From NCBI RefSeq assembly GCF_018332655.1, contig NZ_BOQL01000037.1, positions 1-64,000 on the forward strand: 64,000 nucleotides of DNA. The letters are read 5' to 3'. This document shows, piece after piece, positions 50,341-57,869 of this stretch (the first letter of the stretch is position 1; every line of letters starts with the position of its first letter). The notes under the pieces are model-generated. The model was not told the origin of the DNA, ran no database searches, and saw nothing but the letters and a program-made list of their open reading frames with translations. Position numbers and translations under genes: made by a program. Origin of the DNA: Actinoplanes auranticolor (GTDB lineage: Bacteria; Actinomycetota; Actinomycetes; Mycobacteriales; Micromonosporaceae).

Positions 50341-50930
50341 ACAACTCGCCCGGCCGCGACTGGCGCGGTAGGGCTGGCGCGGATAGGGCTGGCGCGGATA
50401 GGGCTCGCCCAAGTGGGGCAGGCGCGAGCTGGCCCGGGAGGCTGGCCCAAGCCGGGCTGGCCCGGGCACGGCTCAGCCCGGGCACGGCTCAGCCCGGCCA
50501 CGGCACGGCTCAGCCCGGCCACGGCACGGCTCGGCTCGGCTCGGCTCGGCTCGGCTCGGCCAGCATTCGGCATGTGGCCGCTCGCAGTGCCCACATGCCG
50601 GGCCCAGGCAGGCTGGCCGAGGCGAAGGTGGTCCGGGCGCGCTCGCCGGAGCACGGCTCGCACAAACACGACTCGCTCAGGCGAGGCTCGCCAGCATTCG
50701 ATGTCGTGGCCGCTCGCAGCGTCCACAAGCCGGGCCAGGCAGGCCGCCGCGGCAGGCTGGCTGGCTGCGGCAGGCAGGCTGCGGCAGGCAGGCTGCGGCA
50801 AAGCTGGCCCGAGGGCTGCTCGCCGAAGCACGGCTCGCACAAGCACGGCTCGCGCAAGCGAGGCTCGCCCCGCATCCGGTGTCGTGGCCGCTCGTGGTGC
50901 CCACTGCCCGGCTTACGTATCAGCCTGACT
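50341..50930. repeat. GC low-complexity zone with triplicated 42-bp unit
   Basis: Short direct repeats follow one another: TAGGGCTGGCGCGGA three times from 50370, CCCGGGCACGGCTCAG twice, six GGCTC words ending near 50560, and CAGGCAGGCTGCGG repeats near 50760-50800. A 42-bp unit (GCATTCG/GCATCCG...GTGGCCGCTCGC...CCGGGC) occurs at 50561-50603, 50692-50735 and 50871-50912, each preceded by GCTCGCC or GCTCGGC. Confidence 0.75.
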
Positions 50931-51151
50931 CGACGAGGCGAAGCTAGCGCGGAGCTGAGCCCCGGCGAAGGTAGCCCGGCCCCCAGCCACCAGACCGCGG
51001 CAGGCGGCGACGCCGGGGGTCGTTCTCCGCACCCCACGCCCCGCACGTCAGGAAGCGCCATCAGGCTGCGCGGGGCTCAGGTCCGTTGTGGTGGGACTTG
51101 CTGAGGCCGTTCAGTTGGGTGTTGTGAAGCCGGCAGCGAAGCAACCAGGCC

Positions 51152-51258
51152 GACCACAACGGGCTTGGGGGCGGGGATGACCCACGCGGATATCAAGCCT
51201 GACGGTCTGCGTGGGTCATCCCCGCCCCCAAGCCCCCAGGCGCAACCACCAAAGAAGC
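51152..51258 (-). repeat. 107-bp palindromic element, right copy (inverted)
   Basis: Reverse complement of 50087-50195 with one-base differences in a G run, in the loop-proximal arm and near the outer end. Nineteen of its bases (51161-51179) are also found at 16292-16310. Confidence 0.85.
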
Positions 51259-51269
51259 GGAGACAGAAA

Positions 51270-51303
51270 AACCCCGCATCCCTCGAAGAAGGGATGCGGG
51301 GTT
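51270..51303 (-). terminator. Intrinsic terminator of the cold-shock gene
   Basis: AACCCCGCATCCCT at 51270-51283 and its reverse complement at 51290-51303 form a 14-bp perfect stem with a 6-base loop. On the minus strand it is followed by TTTTTCTGTC, a good U-tract. Confidence 0.9.
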
Positions 51304-51363
51304 ACTCAGGCCGATCTGCGATGAAGCGAACCGGCGGCCGGCGTCGCCGCCGGCGGGATGGTC

Positions 51364-51567
51364 TCAGAGCGGGCGAACCTGCTCCGCCTGAGGGCCCTTC
51401 TGGCCCTGGGCGATCTCGAACTCGACCCGCTGGTTCTCTTCCAGACTGCGGTAGCCGCTCGTCTGGATGGCCGAGAAGTGGACGAACACGTCAGCACCCC
51501 CGCCATCGACGGTGATAAAGCCGAAGCCCTTGTCTGCGTTGAACCACTTCACGGTTCCCTGCGCCAT
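51364..51567 (-). CDS. Cold-shock domain protein
   Basis: Predicted 67-aa CspA-like single-strand nucleic-acid binder. MAQGTVKWFNADKGFGFI contains RNP1 (KGFGFI), VFVHFSAI is RNP2, and the C-terminal GQKGPQAEQVRPL is the usual end. Such proteins act as RNA chaperones. ATG 51567 is preceded by AGAAGGAGAG. The 5' region of about 150 bases before likely promoter sequences could form a structured leader, as is common in cold-shock genes. It stands alone with its own terminator. Confidence 0.95.
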   Translation of the reverse strand: MAQGTVKWFNADKGFGFITVDGGGADVFVHFSAIQTSGYRSLEENQRVEFEIAQGQKGPQAEQVRPL

Positions 51568-51778
51568 GCTGAACTCTCCTTCTGAAAATGCCGGCCCGGT
51601 GATGCGGGGCCGATGGTCGTTTCCGCGCAGCGGCCGCCGCGAGGGGCGGCGTTTCAGAAGGCCGAACTCTGCTGAGCCACCTGAACCACGTACACAAAAA
51701 CTGGCCACACTGTACCCGAAGAACCAGCCCTAAAGCTGCCCCTCAGCCGAATCCCGTCGACTTGGACAGGACCGGAAA

Positions 51779-51814
51779 AGGCCTCCGGCGCCGCGTGAGC
51801 GGCGCCGGAGGCCT
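51779..51814 (-). terminator. Intrinsic terminator after the DUF4235 gene
   Basis: A 16-bp perfect stem (51779-51794 with 51799-51814) around a GTGA loop; on the minus strand it is followed by CTTTTCC-type sequence. It ends the three-gene unit at 51841-53032. Confidence 0.85.
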
Positions 51815-51840
51815 CGACGAGCGTCTATGTAGCCGATCGA

Positions 51841-52113
51841 TCAGTCAGGCCATTCGCCGGTGATCTTGCGGACGCCGACTGCCCCGCCCCGGTCGACCAG
51901 TGCGCGGACCGCCGAGAAGATCGCACCCTGAATCGCCGCGGCAGCGATGATCTCACCCCAGCCACGGTCCTCGTCGGTGGCGTTCGGGGCGTCGTCGTCC
52001 CCGGAGGCGAACTTCCAGACCTCCTTGAAGACGAAGCCCGCGAGGGCGCCGGCGCCGATGCCGAGCAACATGCCGACCGGCCTGTACGCCACCTTCTGAA
52101 GCTTGTTGCTCAC
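51841..52113 (-). CDS. DUF4235 membrane protein
   Basis: Predicted 90-aa protein with glycine-rich hydrophobic segments (GMLLGIGAGALAGFVF, about 14-29, and IIAAAAIQGAIFSAVRAL, about 54-72) and the pattern KVAYRPVGMLLG...FKEVWK seen in DUF4235. Last gene of a unit with the holin-like and DUF3618 genes; its start overlaps the DUF3618 stop by four bases. Function unknown; the trio recurs in actinobacteria, suggesting a joint role in the cell envelope. Confidence 0.85.
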   Translation of the reverse strand: MSNKLQKVAYRPVGMLLGIGAGALAGFVFKEVWKFASGDDDAPNATDEDRGWGEIIAAAAIQGAIFSAVRALVDRGGAVGVRKITGEWPD

Positions 52114-52601
52114 TTACGCCTCCCGCGCACGATGAGGATGATGCCGACCAGCGCCACCCCGGCCGCGAGCACAGCGGCGAAGGGGATCGGGTTGCGCTGC
52201 ACCTGGGCGCGCGCGTCCTGCGCCTTGTCCAGCACACCGGTGTCCTTGACCTTGTCCAGGACGCCCGACTCCTTGACCTTGTCCAGCGCGCCGGACTCCT
52301 TCACCTTGTCACCGGCGAGGGCCACCTTGTCGCCGGCCTGCGCCTTGGCGGTGCGGACCTTCTCCGAGGCGGCACCGACCGCGGCGGCCGCGGCCTCACG
52401 GACCTTGCCGGTCGCGTCGTGCACCTGCGCCTTGGCCTTCTGCTTGGTCAGCTCGACCTGCTCCTTGGCCCGGGCCTTGACGTCCGCCTTGGCCGCGAGG
52501 GCCTGGACCGTCTCGCCGAGCTCGGCGCGGGTCTGCTTGATGTCCTCGCGCAGGGCCGCCACGTCGGGCTTGCCTCCGGCGGATCCGTTCTTGTCACTCA
52601 T
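52110..52601 (-). CDS. DUF3618 protein with coiled-coil repeats
   Basis: Predicted 163-aa protein. The N-terminal DVAALREDIKQTRAELGETVQAL (in part REDIKQTRAELGETV) is the DUF3618 signature. A long Ala/Lys-rich helical middle includes three near-identical repeats (KESGALDKV, KESGVLDKV, KDTGVLDKA, about 103-131). One C-terminal helix (IPFAAVLAAGVALVGIILIV) with a basic end anchors it. Overlaps both neighbours by ATGA. It may form a filament or tether at the membrane. Confidence 0.87.
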   Translation of the reverse strand: MSDKNGSAGGKPDVAALREDIKQTRAELGETVQALAAKADVKARAKEQVELTKQKAKAQVHDATGKVREAAAAAVGAASEKVRTAKAQAGDKVALAGDKVKESGALDKVKESGVLDKVKDTGVLDKAQDARAQVQRNPIPFAAVLAAGVALVGIILIVRGRRK

Positions 52602-53032
52602 GCCCGGCTCCTGCTCTTGATCGCGTGCTTGACCTCGTCGACGTCCGCCTTCGCGCTGGCGATGGCGTCCGAGGGCTCCGGCGGGACCGCCTGAGTGACC
52701 TGCTTCTTACCGAGCAGCGCCAGCACTCCGGCCGCGGCGAAGAGCACCACGGTCACGATCAGCGCGGCCAGCCACAACGGCAGGAACAGGTCGAGGACGA
52801 TGATCAGCGTGGCGAACAGCGCGCCGACGCCGTACATGGCCAGCACCCCACCACCGCCGAACAGACCCACACCGATGCCGGCGTGCTTACCTTTCTCGGT
52901 GAGCTCCGCCTTCGCGAGCGCGATCTCATCCTTGACCAGGCGAGAGATCTGCTCGCTCGCCTTCTGTACCAATTCCGAGGTGGACTGGTCGGTCCCCGGA
53001 CGGACCGGGCTACCGTTCAGGACATCGGCCAT
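52598..53032 (-). CDS. Phage holin superfamily III-like membrane protein (DUF1469 type)
   Basis: Predicted 144-aa protein. A soluble helical N-terminus (SELVQKASEQISRLVKDEIAL then AKAELTEKGK) is followed by two helices (VGLFGGGGVLAMYGVGALFATLI, in part, and LWLAALIVTVVLFAAAGVLALL). This is the pattern of the putative Actinobacterial Holin-X / phage holin 3_6 family, which despite the name is common in chromosomes. ATG 53032 follows GGAGG. First gene of the three-gene overlapping unit; a role in envelope maintenance is likely, lysis unproven. Confidence 0.85.
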   Translation of the reverse strand: MADVLNGSPVRPGTDQSTSELVQKASEQISRLVKDEIALAKAELTEKGKHAGIGVGLFGGGGVLAMYGVGALFATLIIVLDLFLPLWLAALIVTVVLFAAAGVLALLGKKQVTQAVPPEPSDAIASAKADVDEVKHAIKSRSRA

Positions 53033-53106
53033 GGTGTCCTCCTTTCCCAATGGAGCCTCTATGCCCTGCACAGGGCCTGGTCAATCCTCGCCTGCCGAGC
53101 CCGAAA

Positions 53107-54294
53107 TTACTGCCTGATACCGGACGTGGCGCCAGATGTCTGCTCTTCCGGGCCACTGAAGACCGCCGCCCGCTCGTCACCGTCCCCGGCGCCGCTGAAC
53201 ACCCGGGCGTCGTCGCGGGGCGCCGCGTCGTCCGCCGGGGCAACGACGGCCTGCGCGGGCACCGGCCGTTCGCTCTGGGCCACGTCGGCCCGCAGCCGCG
53301 GCAGCGAGTCCCGCCGGTGCTCGAAGACCCAGGTCACCAGGCGCTCGCGGACCAGGCAGCGCAGGTCCCACAGCGAGCCCGCGTCCTGCGCGCTGACCAG
53401 GGCGCGGAGCCGGATCATGCCGCCGGTCGCCTCGGTCACCTGCAGTACGCACACCCGGCCGTCCCACAACTCGGTGCCCTCGCACACCGCGCGCAGCTCG
53501 GCGCGCATCGGCTCCACCGGGGCCGACCAGTCGACGTCGATCTCCGCGGTGCCGAGCACGGCGGAGCCGGTCCGGGTCCAGTTCTGGAACGGCTTGGTGG
53601 TGAAGTACGAGGTGGGCAGGATCAGCCGGCGGTCGTCCCAGATCTGCACGGCGACGTACGTCAGGGTGAGTTCCTCGATCCGGCCCCACTCCCCCTCGAC
53701 GACCACCACGTCGTCGATGCGCACCGCGTCGCTGAAGGCGAGCTGCAGACCGGCGATGAGGTTGCCCAGGGTGCTCTGCGCGGCGAGCGCGGCGATGACG
53801 CTGATCACGCCGGCCGAGGCGAGCACGCTGGCGCCCAGGGCCCGCACGTCCGGGAAGGTCATCAGCATGACGCCGACGGTCAGCACCACGATGGCGGCGA
53901 TCGTGACCCGGCGCATTATCACGACCTGGGTCTTGACCCGGCGGGCCTTCATGTTGTCCGGGACGTCGACCCGCCAGCGGGCCAGGGCGGCGTCCTCCAG
54001 CACCAGCAGCAGCGCGCCGACGAGCCAGGCGACCGAGGCGATCACCAGCAGGACCAGAGCGTGCAGCACCCCGGCGCGGCCGGTGAACTCACCGGCGGAG
54101 CTGCGGACGGCCTGCTGCACGGCGTACACGGTGACCGTGGCCAGGAATGGCTTGTGCGCCGTACCGGCCAGGTCGTTGAGCAGAGTCGAGCGGCGCCCGA
54201 GCCGTTTGACGACCCAGTGCACCGCCTCGACCAGGACGATCGCCGCGCCCGCCGCGATGACGACGGCGAGCAGGGCGGTGAGCACGCTGGTCAC
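53107..54294 (-). CDS. Mechanosensitive ion channel (MscS family)
   Basis: Predicted 395-aa channel. Four to five N-terminal helices lead to the pore-lining helix (ALGASVLASAGVISVIAALAAQS, about 150-172) and the beta domain with TLGNLIAGLQLAFSDAVRIDDVVVV (in part NLIAGLQLAFSDAVRIDD), the core MscS signature. The C-terminal about 90 residues (from FEHRRDSLPRLRADV) are acidic and disordered. It would release solutes on hypo-osmotic shock. Separate from, but next to, the holin-like/DUF3618/DUF4235 unit; all are envelope proteins. Confidence 0.92.
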   Translation of the reverse strand: MTSVLTALLAVVIAAGAAIVLVEAVHWVVKRLGRRSTLLNDLAGTAHKPFLATVTVYAVQQAVRSSAGEFTGRAGVLHALVLLVIASVAWLVGALLLVLEDAALARWRVDVPDNMKARRVKTQVVIMRRVTIAAIVVLTVGVMLMTFPDVRALGASVLASAGVISVIAALAAQSTLGNLIAGLQLAFSDAVRIDDVVVVEGEWGRIEELTLTYVAVQIWDDRRLILPTSYFTTKPFQNWTRTGSAVLGTAEIDVDWSAPVEPMRAELRAVCEGTELWDGRVCVLQVTEATGGMIRLRALVSAQDAGSLWDLRCLVRERLVTWVFEHRRDSLPRLRADVAQSERPVPAQAVVAPADDAAPRDDARVFSGAGDGDERAAVFSGPEEQTSGATSGIRQ

Positions 54295-54396
54295 GGGTTC
54301 CCTCTCCAGACTTCAGGGTTCGTTGCCAGCGCTCTACCTTGCCCTGCCCGCCGGTACGCAGACACGTCTTCCACCCGCTTCACAGCTTGGGATACG

Positions 54397-55218
54397 TCAC
54401 ACCTTGCGGTAGCGCGCCTGCGAGAAGCAGTAGACGCCGAACGCGGCGATGCCCAGCGCGACGAGGCCCAGCAGCCACGGGCCGTACGACTGCTCCGCCA
54501 GCAGGCGCAGCGCGGCGTCGAGCCCGCGCGCCTTGGCCGGGTCGTAGGTCACGGCGGCGGCCACGATCAGCCCACCGGCGATCGTGTACGCGACGCCCTT
54601 GGCCGAGTAGCCGGCGACACCGAGGCGACGCGTGGTCTTGCGCACGGTGGCGCTCATCTGCTGGGTGTTGAGGTGCTTCTCGAACTTCTTGGTGACACCG
54701 TAGATCACCAGGCCGATGCCGACGCCGGCCACCACGAGCCCGATCAGTCCGACCAGCCAGCGGCCGCCGGAGTTGGCCATCAGGCTGGAGGCGCCCTTCT
54801 CCTGGCTGTCGCCGGTGGAGGCGTTCGAGCCCTGCAGCACCCGGATCGCGATCCAGGCGAAGGACAGGTAGATCACCGCACGGACCCCGGAGATGACGCG
54901 CTCGGCGATCGCCTCCTTGTCCTGCGGGCCGCTCTCGCCGATCGCCGCCTCGAACGCCTGCCAGAGCGCCAGGGCGATCATGCCGATGACGGCGATGACC
55001 AGCATCGTCTTGCCGAACGGTTTACCCGCCAGGCTCTGCAGCGCGCCCGACTGGTCGCTCTCGCCCTGCGAGTCGCCCAGGGCGATCTGCAGCGCCAGCC
55101 AGGCGAAGAGCAGGTGGATGATGCCGTAGACGATGAATCCGCCGCGGGCGAGGTATTCGAGGGGTTTGCTGTCGGCAGCACGCGACGCGGTGCTCCGGGC
55201 TTGCTGGGTGGCAGACAT
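54397..55218 (-). CDS. DUF1206 membrane protein
   Basis: Predicted 273-aa protein with six helices arranged as three repeats of a two-helix DUF1206 unit: LARGGFIVYGIIHLLFAWLAL, RAVIYLSFAWIAIRVL and YSAKGVAYTIAGGLIVAAAV open the repeats (quoted in part). ATG 55218 is preferred; ATG 55245 would add nine residues and also has purine-rich sequence upstream, so the start is uncertain. Function unknown. It lies beside other small envelope genes. Confidence 0.88.
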   Translation of the reverse strand: MSATQQARSTASRAADSKPLEYLARGGFIVYGIIHLLFAWLALQIALGDSQGESDQSGALQSLAGKPFGKTMLVIAVIGMIALALWQAFEAAIGESGPQDKEAIAERVISGVRAVIYLSFAWIAIRVLQGSNASTGDSQEKGASSLMANSGGRWLVGLIGLVVAGVGIGLVIYGVTKKFEKHLNTQQMSATVRKTTRRLGVAGYSAKGVAYTIAGGLIVAAAVTYDPAKARGLDAALRLLAEQSYGPWLLGLVALGIAAFGVYCFSQARYRKV

Positions 55219-55280
55219 GCTGCCCTGATTGACCTGGGGCAACATTTTCCAAACCTGCCACCCGTGCCACCCGCCACGTG

Positions 55281-55604
55281 CTAACGCGCCACCTGGAAGC
55301 TGATCTGGTCGGCGGTGATGCTGTCCAGCGACACCTGCAGGCCGCCGACGTCCACGGCCTGCTGGCCCTTGGTGAGCTGCACCTGCTCACCGGCCACCTC
55401 GAGGGTGACCGTGTCGGCGTCGGCGCTGACGAACTTGGCCTCCACGCCGAGCACACTGGCGCTCGCGCTGGTGCTGCGCTCCATGGTCACGGTGCACTGG
55501 TCGAGGCCGCAGTCGACGTTGTCGCTGCTGCATCCGGCCAGCAGGGTCAGACCGAGGACGGCAGAGGTGAACAGGGCGGCGATTCGCGGGGCTGCGGTGT
55601 TCAT
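55281..55604 (-). CDS. Small secreted lipoprotein
   Basis: Predicted 107-aa lipoprotein: signal peptide ending LGLTLLAGC with lipobox Cys25, then a compact beta-rich domain with two cysteines (NVDCGLDQC) and the phrases VTLEVAGEQVQLTKGQ and VGGLQVSLDSITADQ. ATG 55604 gives a normal signal peptide; the reading frame is open far upstream without meaning. Similar small lipoproteins occur in Streptomyces and Actinoplanes; function unknown. Divergent from the GNAT gene with 45 bp between. Confidence 0.82.
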   Translation of the reverse strand: MNTAAPRIAALFTSAVLGLTLLAGCSSDNVDCGLDQCTVTMERSTSASASVLGVEAKFVSADADTVTLEVAGEQVQLTKGQQAVDVGGLQVSLDSITADQISFQVAR

Positions 55605-55637
55605 CACCCGATCAACAGTACGGGCTGCCGGCCACCC

Positions 55638-55643
55638 TAGGCT
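55638..55643 (+). promoter_or_regulatory. -10 element of the GNAT gene
   Basis: TAGGCT ends six bases before the ATG at 55650, predicting leaderless transcription. Confidence 0.5.
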
Positions 55644-55649
55644 GGCGGG

Positions 55650-55928
55650 ATGGACGTCACCGTGCACGACAATCCCGCCCGCCACCGCTTCGAGCTGCTG
55701 CTCGACGGCGAGGTCGGCGGGTTCGCCGACTACCGCGACCGCGACGGCGCGGTGGTGGTCGTGCACAGCGAGGTGGACCACGCGCACCGGGGCCAGGGTC
55801 TGGGCAGCGTCCTGGCCGCGCAGACCCTCGACGCCCTGCGGGCCCGCGGGGCCAAGGTCGTGCCCGCCTGCCCGTTCTTCGCCCGCTACGTCGCGGACCA
55901 CCCCGAGTACGACGACATCATCGGCTGA
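55650..55928 (+). CDS. YjdJ-type GNAT-fold acetyltransferase
   Basis: Predicted 92-aa minimal GNAT protein. HSEVDHAHRGQGLGSVLAAQ contains the acetyl-CoA pyrophosphate loop HRGQGLGS, and CPFFARYVADHPEYDD is the C-terminal signature of the short Acetyltransf_CG/YjdJ group. Members lack half of the usual GNAT core; their substrate is unknown. Leaderless start. Convergent with the GH3 gene. Confidence 0.88.
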   Translation: MDVTVHDNPARHRFELLLDGEVGGFADYRDRDGAVVVVHSEVDHAHRGQGLGSVLAAQTLDALRARGAKVVPACPFFARYVADHPEYDDIIG

Positions 55929-55944
55929 ATCCGGATGCGACCCT

Positions 55945-57522
55945 TCAGGCGGCGAGGGCCGGCGACGCCAGCTGGGGCACCGAGGAACCGGCGATGATCT
56001 CGGCGGCGGCCTGACCGCAGGCCCGGGTGGCACCGTAGGTCGCCAGGTGCACCCCGCCGCTGACCGCGACCGGCACACCCATCTCCACCACGATCGCGTC
56101 CGGGCGTACCGCCAGCGTGGCGCGCAGCGCGTCGGAGATCCACGGGTGCCGGTGCGCGTCGCGGACGACCAGTACCAGCGGCCGGCCACCGGCGCCGGCC
56201 AGGATCGGCGCCGACGCGTCGCTCACCCCGGCGAGGTCCTCGGCGCTGAGCCGCACCGAGGTGGTGCCGGGCAGCAGGTTGCCCAGGGGCGCTCCCACTC
56301 CCCACGGCGTCTCGGCGCCGATGGCGATGTTGCGGACCGGCGCGAACTCGACAACGTGCGGCGCGCAGCTCAGCGGCAGCTCCGGGGCGGCCGCGCCGGT
56401 GGTGACCTTGACGGCGCGCCGGGCGGCGGCCTGGCCGACAGCCGAGCCGCCGATGACGGCGACCTCGTGCGCGGCCGAACCGGCGACCTCCGCGACAGCC
56501 CGGGCGCCGATCGCGGTCTGCGTCTCCAGCGTCCAGGCGGCCAGCTTGCGGACCCGGGCGGCGGCGTCGCGCAGCCGTTCCTCGCTCAGCTCACCGCTGC
56601 GCACAGCGGCGACGATGGCGTCCCGCAGCCGCACCGCGGTGTGCTCGTCGGCGTGGTCGCCGCCGACACAGATGGCGTCGGCTCCGGCGGCCAGCGCCCG
56701 TACGGTGGCGCCCTCGAGCCCGTAGGTGCGGCGCACGCCCTGCATCTCGATGCCGTCGGTGACGATGAGGCCCTGGAAGCCGAGCTCCTCGCGCAGCAGG
56801 CCGGTCAGGATGCGCCGGCTCAGCGTCGCGGGCAGCTCCGGGTCGTACGCGGGCACCAGCAGGTGCCCGGTCATGACCGACTGCACGCCGGCGGCGATGG
56901 CGGCCTTGAACGGCACCAGCTCCACCTCGGCGAGCCGCTCCCGGCTGCGGTCGATCAGCGGTACGTCGTGGTGCGAGTCGACGGCGGTGTCGCCGTGGCC
57001 CGGGAAGTGCTTGGCACAGGCAGCGACACCGGCTTCCTGCAGGCCACTGATCCAGGCCGCGCCGTGGCGGGCCACCAGAGCCGGCTCGGCACCGAACGCG
57101 CGTACCCCGATGATCGGGTTGTCGGGGTTGCTGTTGACGTCGGTGTCCGGGGCGTAGTCGAGCGTGATGCCCGCGTGGGCCAGCTCGAGGCCCAGGTCCC
57201 GGGCGACGGCGTGGGTGAGCTTGAGGTCGTCGATCGCGCCCAGGCCCAGGTTGCCGGGCCGGGAGCTGCCGTGCCGCGACTCGAAGCGGGTGACGTCGCC
57301 GGCCTCCTCGTCGATGGCCACGATGACGTCCGGGCGTTCCGCGCGCAGCTGGGCGGTCAGGGCCGCGACCTGGGCGGGTGTCTCGACGTTGCGGGCGAAC
57401 AGGGCGACGCCGCCCAGCCCGTCGGCGAGCCAGCGACGGACCCAGTCGGGCACAGCGGTGCCTTCGAACCCGGGCTGTAACACCGTCGCGGCGAGAACTG
57501 GCAAATCGCCATGATTCGGCAT
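55945..57522 (-). CDS. nagZ: Glycoside hydrolase family 3 (NagZ-like beta-N-acetylhexosaminidase)
   Basis: Predicted 525-aa GH3 enzyme. The NagZ motif KHFPGHGDTAVDSHHDVP (Asp/His dyad loop) is complete, and the nucleophile Asp lies in LIVTDGIEMQG. No signal peptide is evident, so it is probably cytoplasmic; it would release N-acetylglucosamine from peptidoglycan fragments or chitin oligomers. The C-terminal 190 residues form a second alpha/beta domain. ATG 57522 gives MPNHGDLPVLAATV; the frame to 57600 is not family-like. The upstream region is unusually AT-rich and may hold a regulator site. Confidence 0.9.
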   Translation of the reverse strand: MPNHGDLPVLAATVLQPGFEGTAVPDWVRRWLADGLGGVALFARNVETPAQVAALTAQLRAERPDVIVAIDEEAGDVTRFESRHGSSRPGNLGLGAIDDLKLTHAVARDLGLELAHAGITLDYAPDTDVNSNPDNPIIGVRAFGAEPALVARHGAAWISGLQEAGVAACAKHFPGHGDTAVDSHHDVPLIDRSRERLAEVELVPFKAAIAAGVQSVMTGHLLVPAYDPELPATLSRRILTGLLREELGFQGLIVTDGIEMQGVRRTYGLEGATVRALAAGADAICVGGDHADEHTAVRLRDAIVAAVRSGELSEERLRDAAARVRKLAAWTLETQTAIGARAVAEVAGSAAHEVAVIGGSAVGQAAARRAVKVTTGAAAPELPLSCAPHVVEFAPVRNIAIGAETPWGVGAPLGNLLPGTTSVRLSAEDLAGVSDASAPILAGAGGRPLVLVVRDAHRHPWISDALRATLAVRPDAIVVEMGVPVAVSGGVHLATYGATRACGQAAAEIIAGSSVPQLASPALAA

Positions 57523-57637
57523 GTGTCCGCGTACCTCCGGTGACGACGAATACGCGCTCAGCGAGCACGTCCCCCAACGTGATCGACCGACAACCGTCAT
57601 GGGCGCGGCGACGACCTATGGTCACCCACTTCAGCCC

Positions 57638-57680
57638 TTTAGTCAACAAACCTTTCTATTAAGCGAACTTAAAGTATTTC
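57638..57680. promoter_or_regulatory. AT-rich regulatory region between nagZ and the 46-aa protein gene
   Basis: An AT-rich patch in a very GC-rich neighbourhood, containing TTTAGTCAACAAACC, TTTCTATTAAG and ACTTAAAG. On the minus strand TTGACT could be a -35 for nagZ. The imperfect symmetry TTTAGT...ATTAA resembles sugar-responsive operators of ROK/LacI type, but this is weak. Confidence 0.35.
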
Positions 57681-57698
57681 GCCGCTTGCCGGGCTCGC

Positions 57699-57704
57699 TA
57701 AGCT
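57699..57704 (+). promoter_or_regulatory. -10 element of the 46-aa protein gene
   Basis: TAAGCT ends six bases before the GTG at 57711, the same geometry as other leaderless starts in the window. Confidence 0.5.
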
Positions 57705-57710
57705 TCCTCC

Positions 57711-57851
57711 GTGCGGACACAGTGGGCGACGCCCGCCCTGGCAGCCTCCGGCGTGGACTGGTCCGAGGTGCACGCGGTGCGGCTGCTCGGCCTCGCTCTC
57801 GGCGCCCTGATCCTGCTATGGGCCATCCGCCGGATGTTCGGCGGCAAATAA
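57711..57851 (+). CDS. 46-aa single-pass membrane protein
   Basis: A short gene with GTG start, product beginning MRTQWATPALAASGVDWSE, then one helix (AVRLLGLALGALILLWAI, about 22-39) and a basic end RRMFGGK. Third positions are GC-rich, and a TAAGCT hexamer lies six bases before the start. It precedes the LLM oxidoreductase gene by 18 bases and is likely co-transcribed. Function unknown. Confidence 0.6.
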   Translation: MRTQWATPALAASGVDWSEVHAVRLLGLALGALILLWAIRRMFGGK

Positions 57852-57869
57852 CCGGGGTATCCGCCCGGT

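Larger units (their letters stand above)
49980..51363. other. Gene-free repeat island between aldo-keto reductase and cold-shock genes
   Basis: About 1.38 kb with no convincing gene. It contains a copy of the dispersed repeat (49997-50036), a pair of about 108-bp inverted repeats (50087-50195 and 51152-51258), between them a GC-rich low-complexity zone with a triplicated 42-bp unit, and at the right the cold-shock gene terminator. Open frames of up to 304 codons occur on both strands but are by-products of the repeated words. Confidence 0.75.

Noticed and set aside
50190..51104. A 304-codon + strand frame within the inverted-repeat segment
   Set aside because: Built of low-complexity words, starts inside the flank without a ribosome site, and several other frames are equally open.
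50087..51258. Insertion sequence
   Set aside because: Inverted ends are present but there is no transposase frame between them and no visible target duplication. Reported as a repeat-bounded segment instead.
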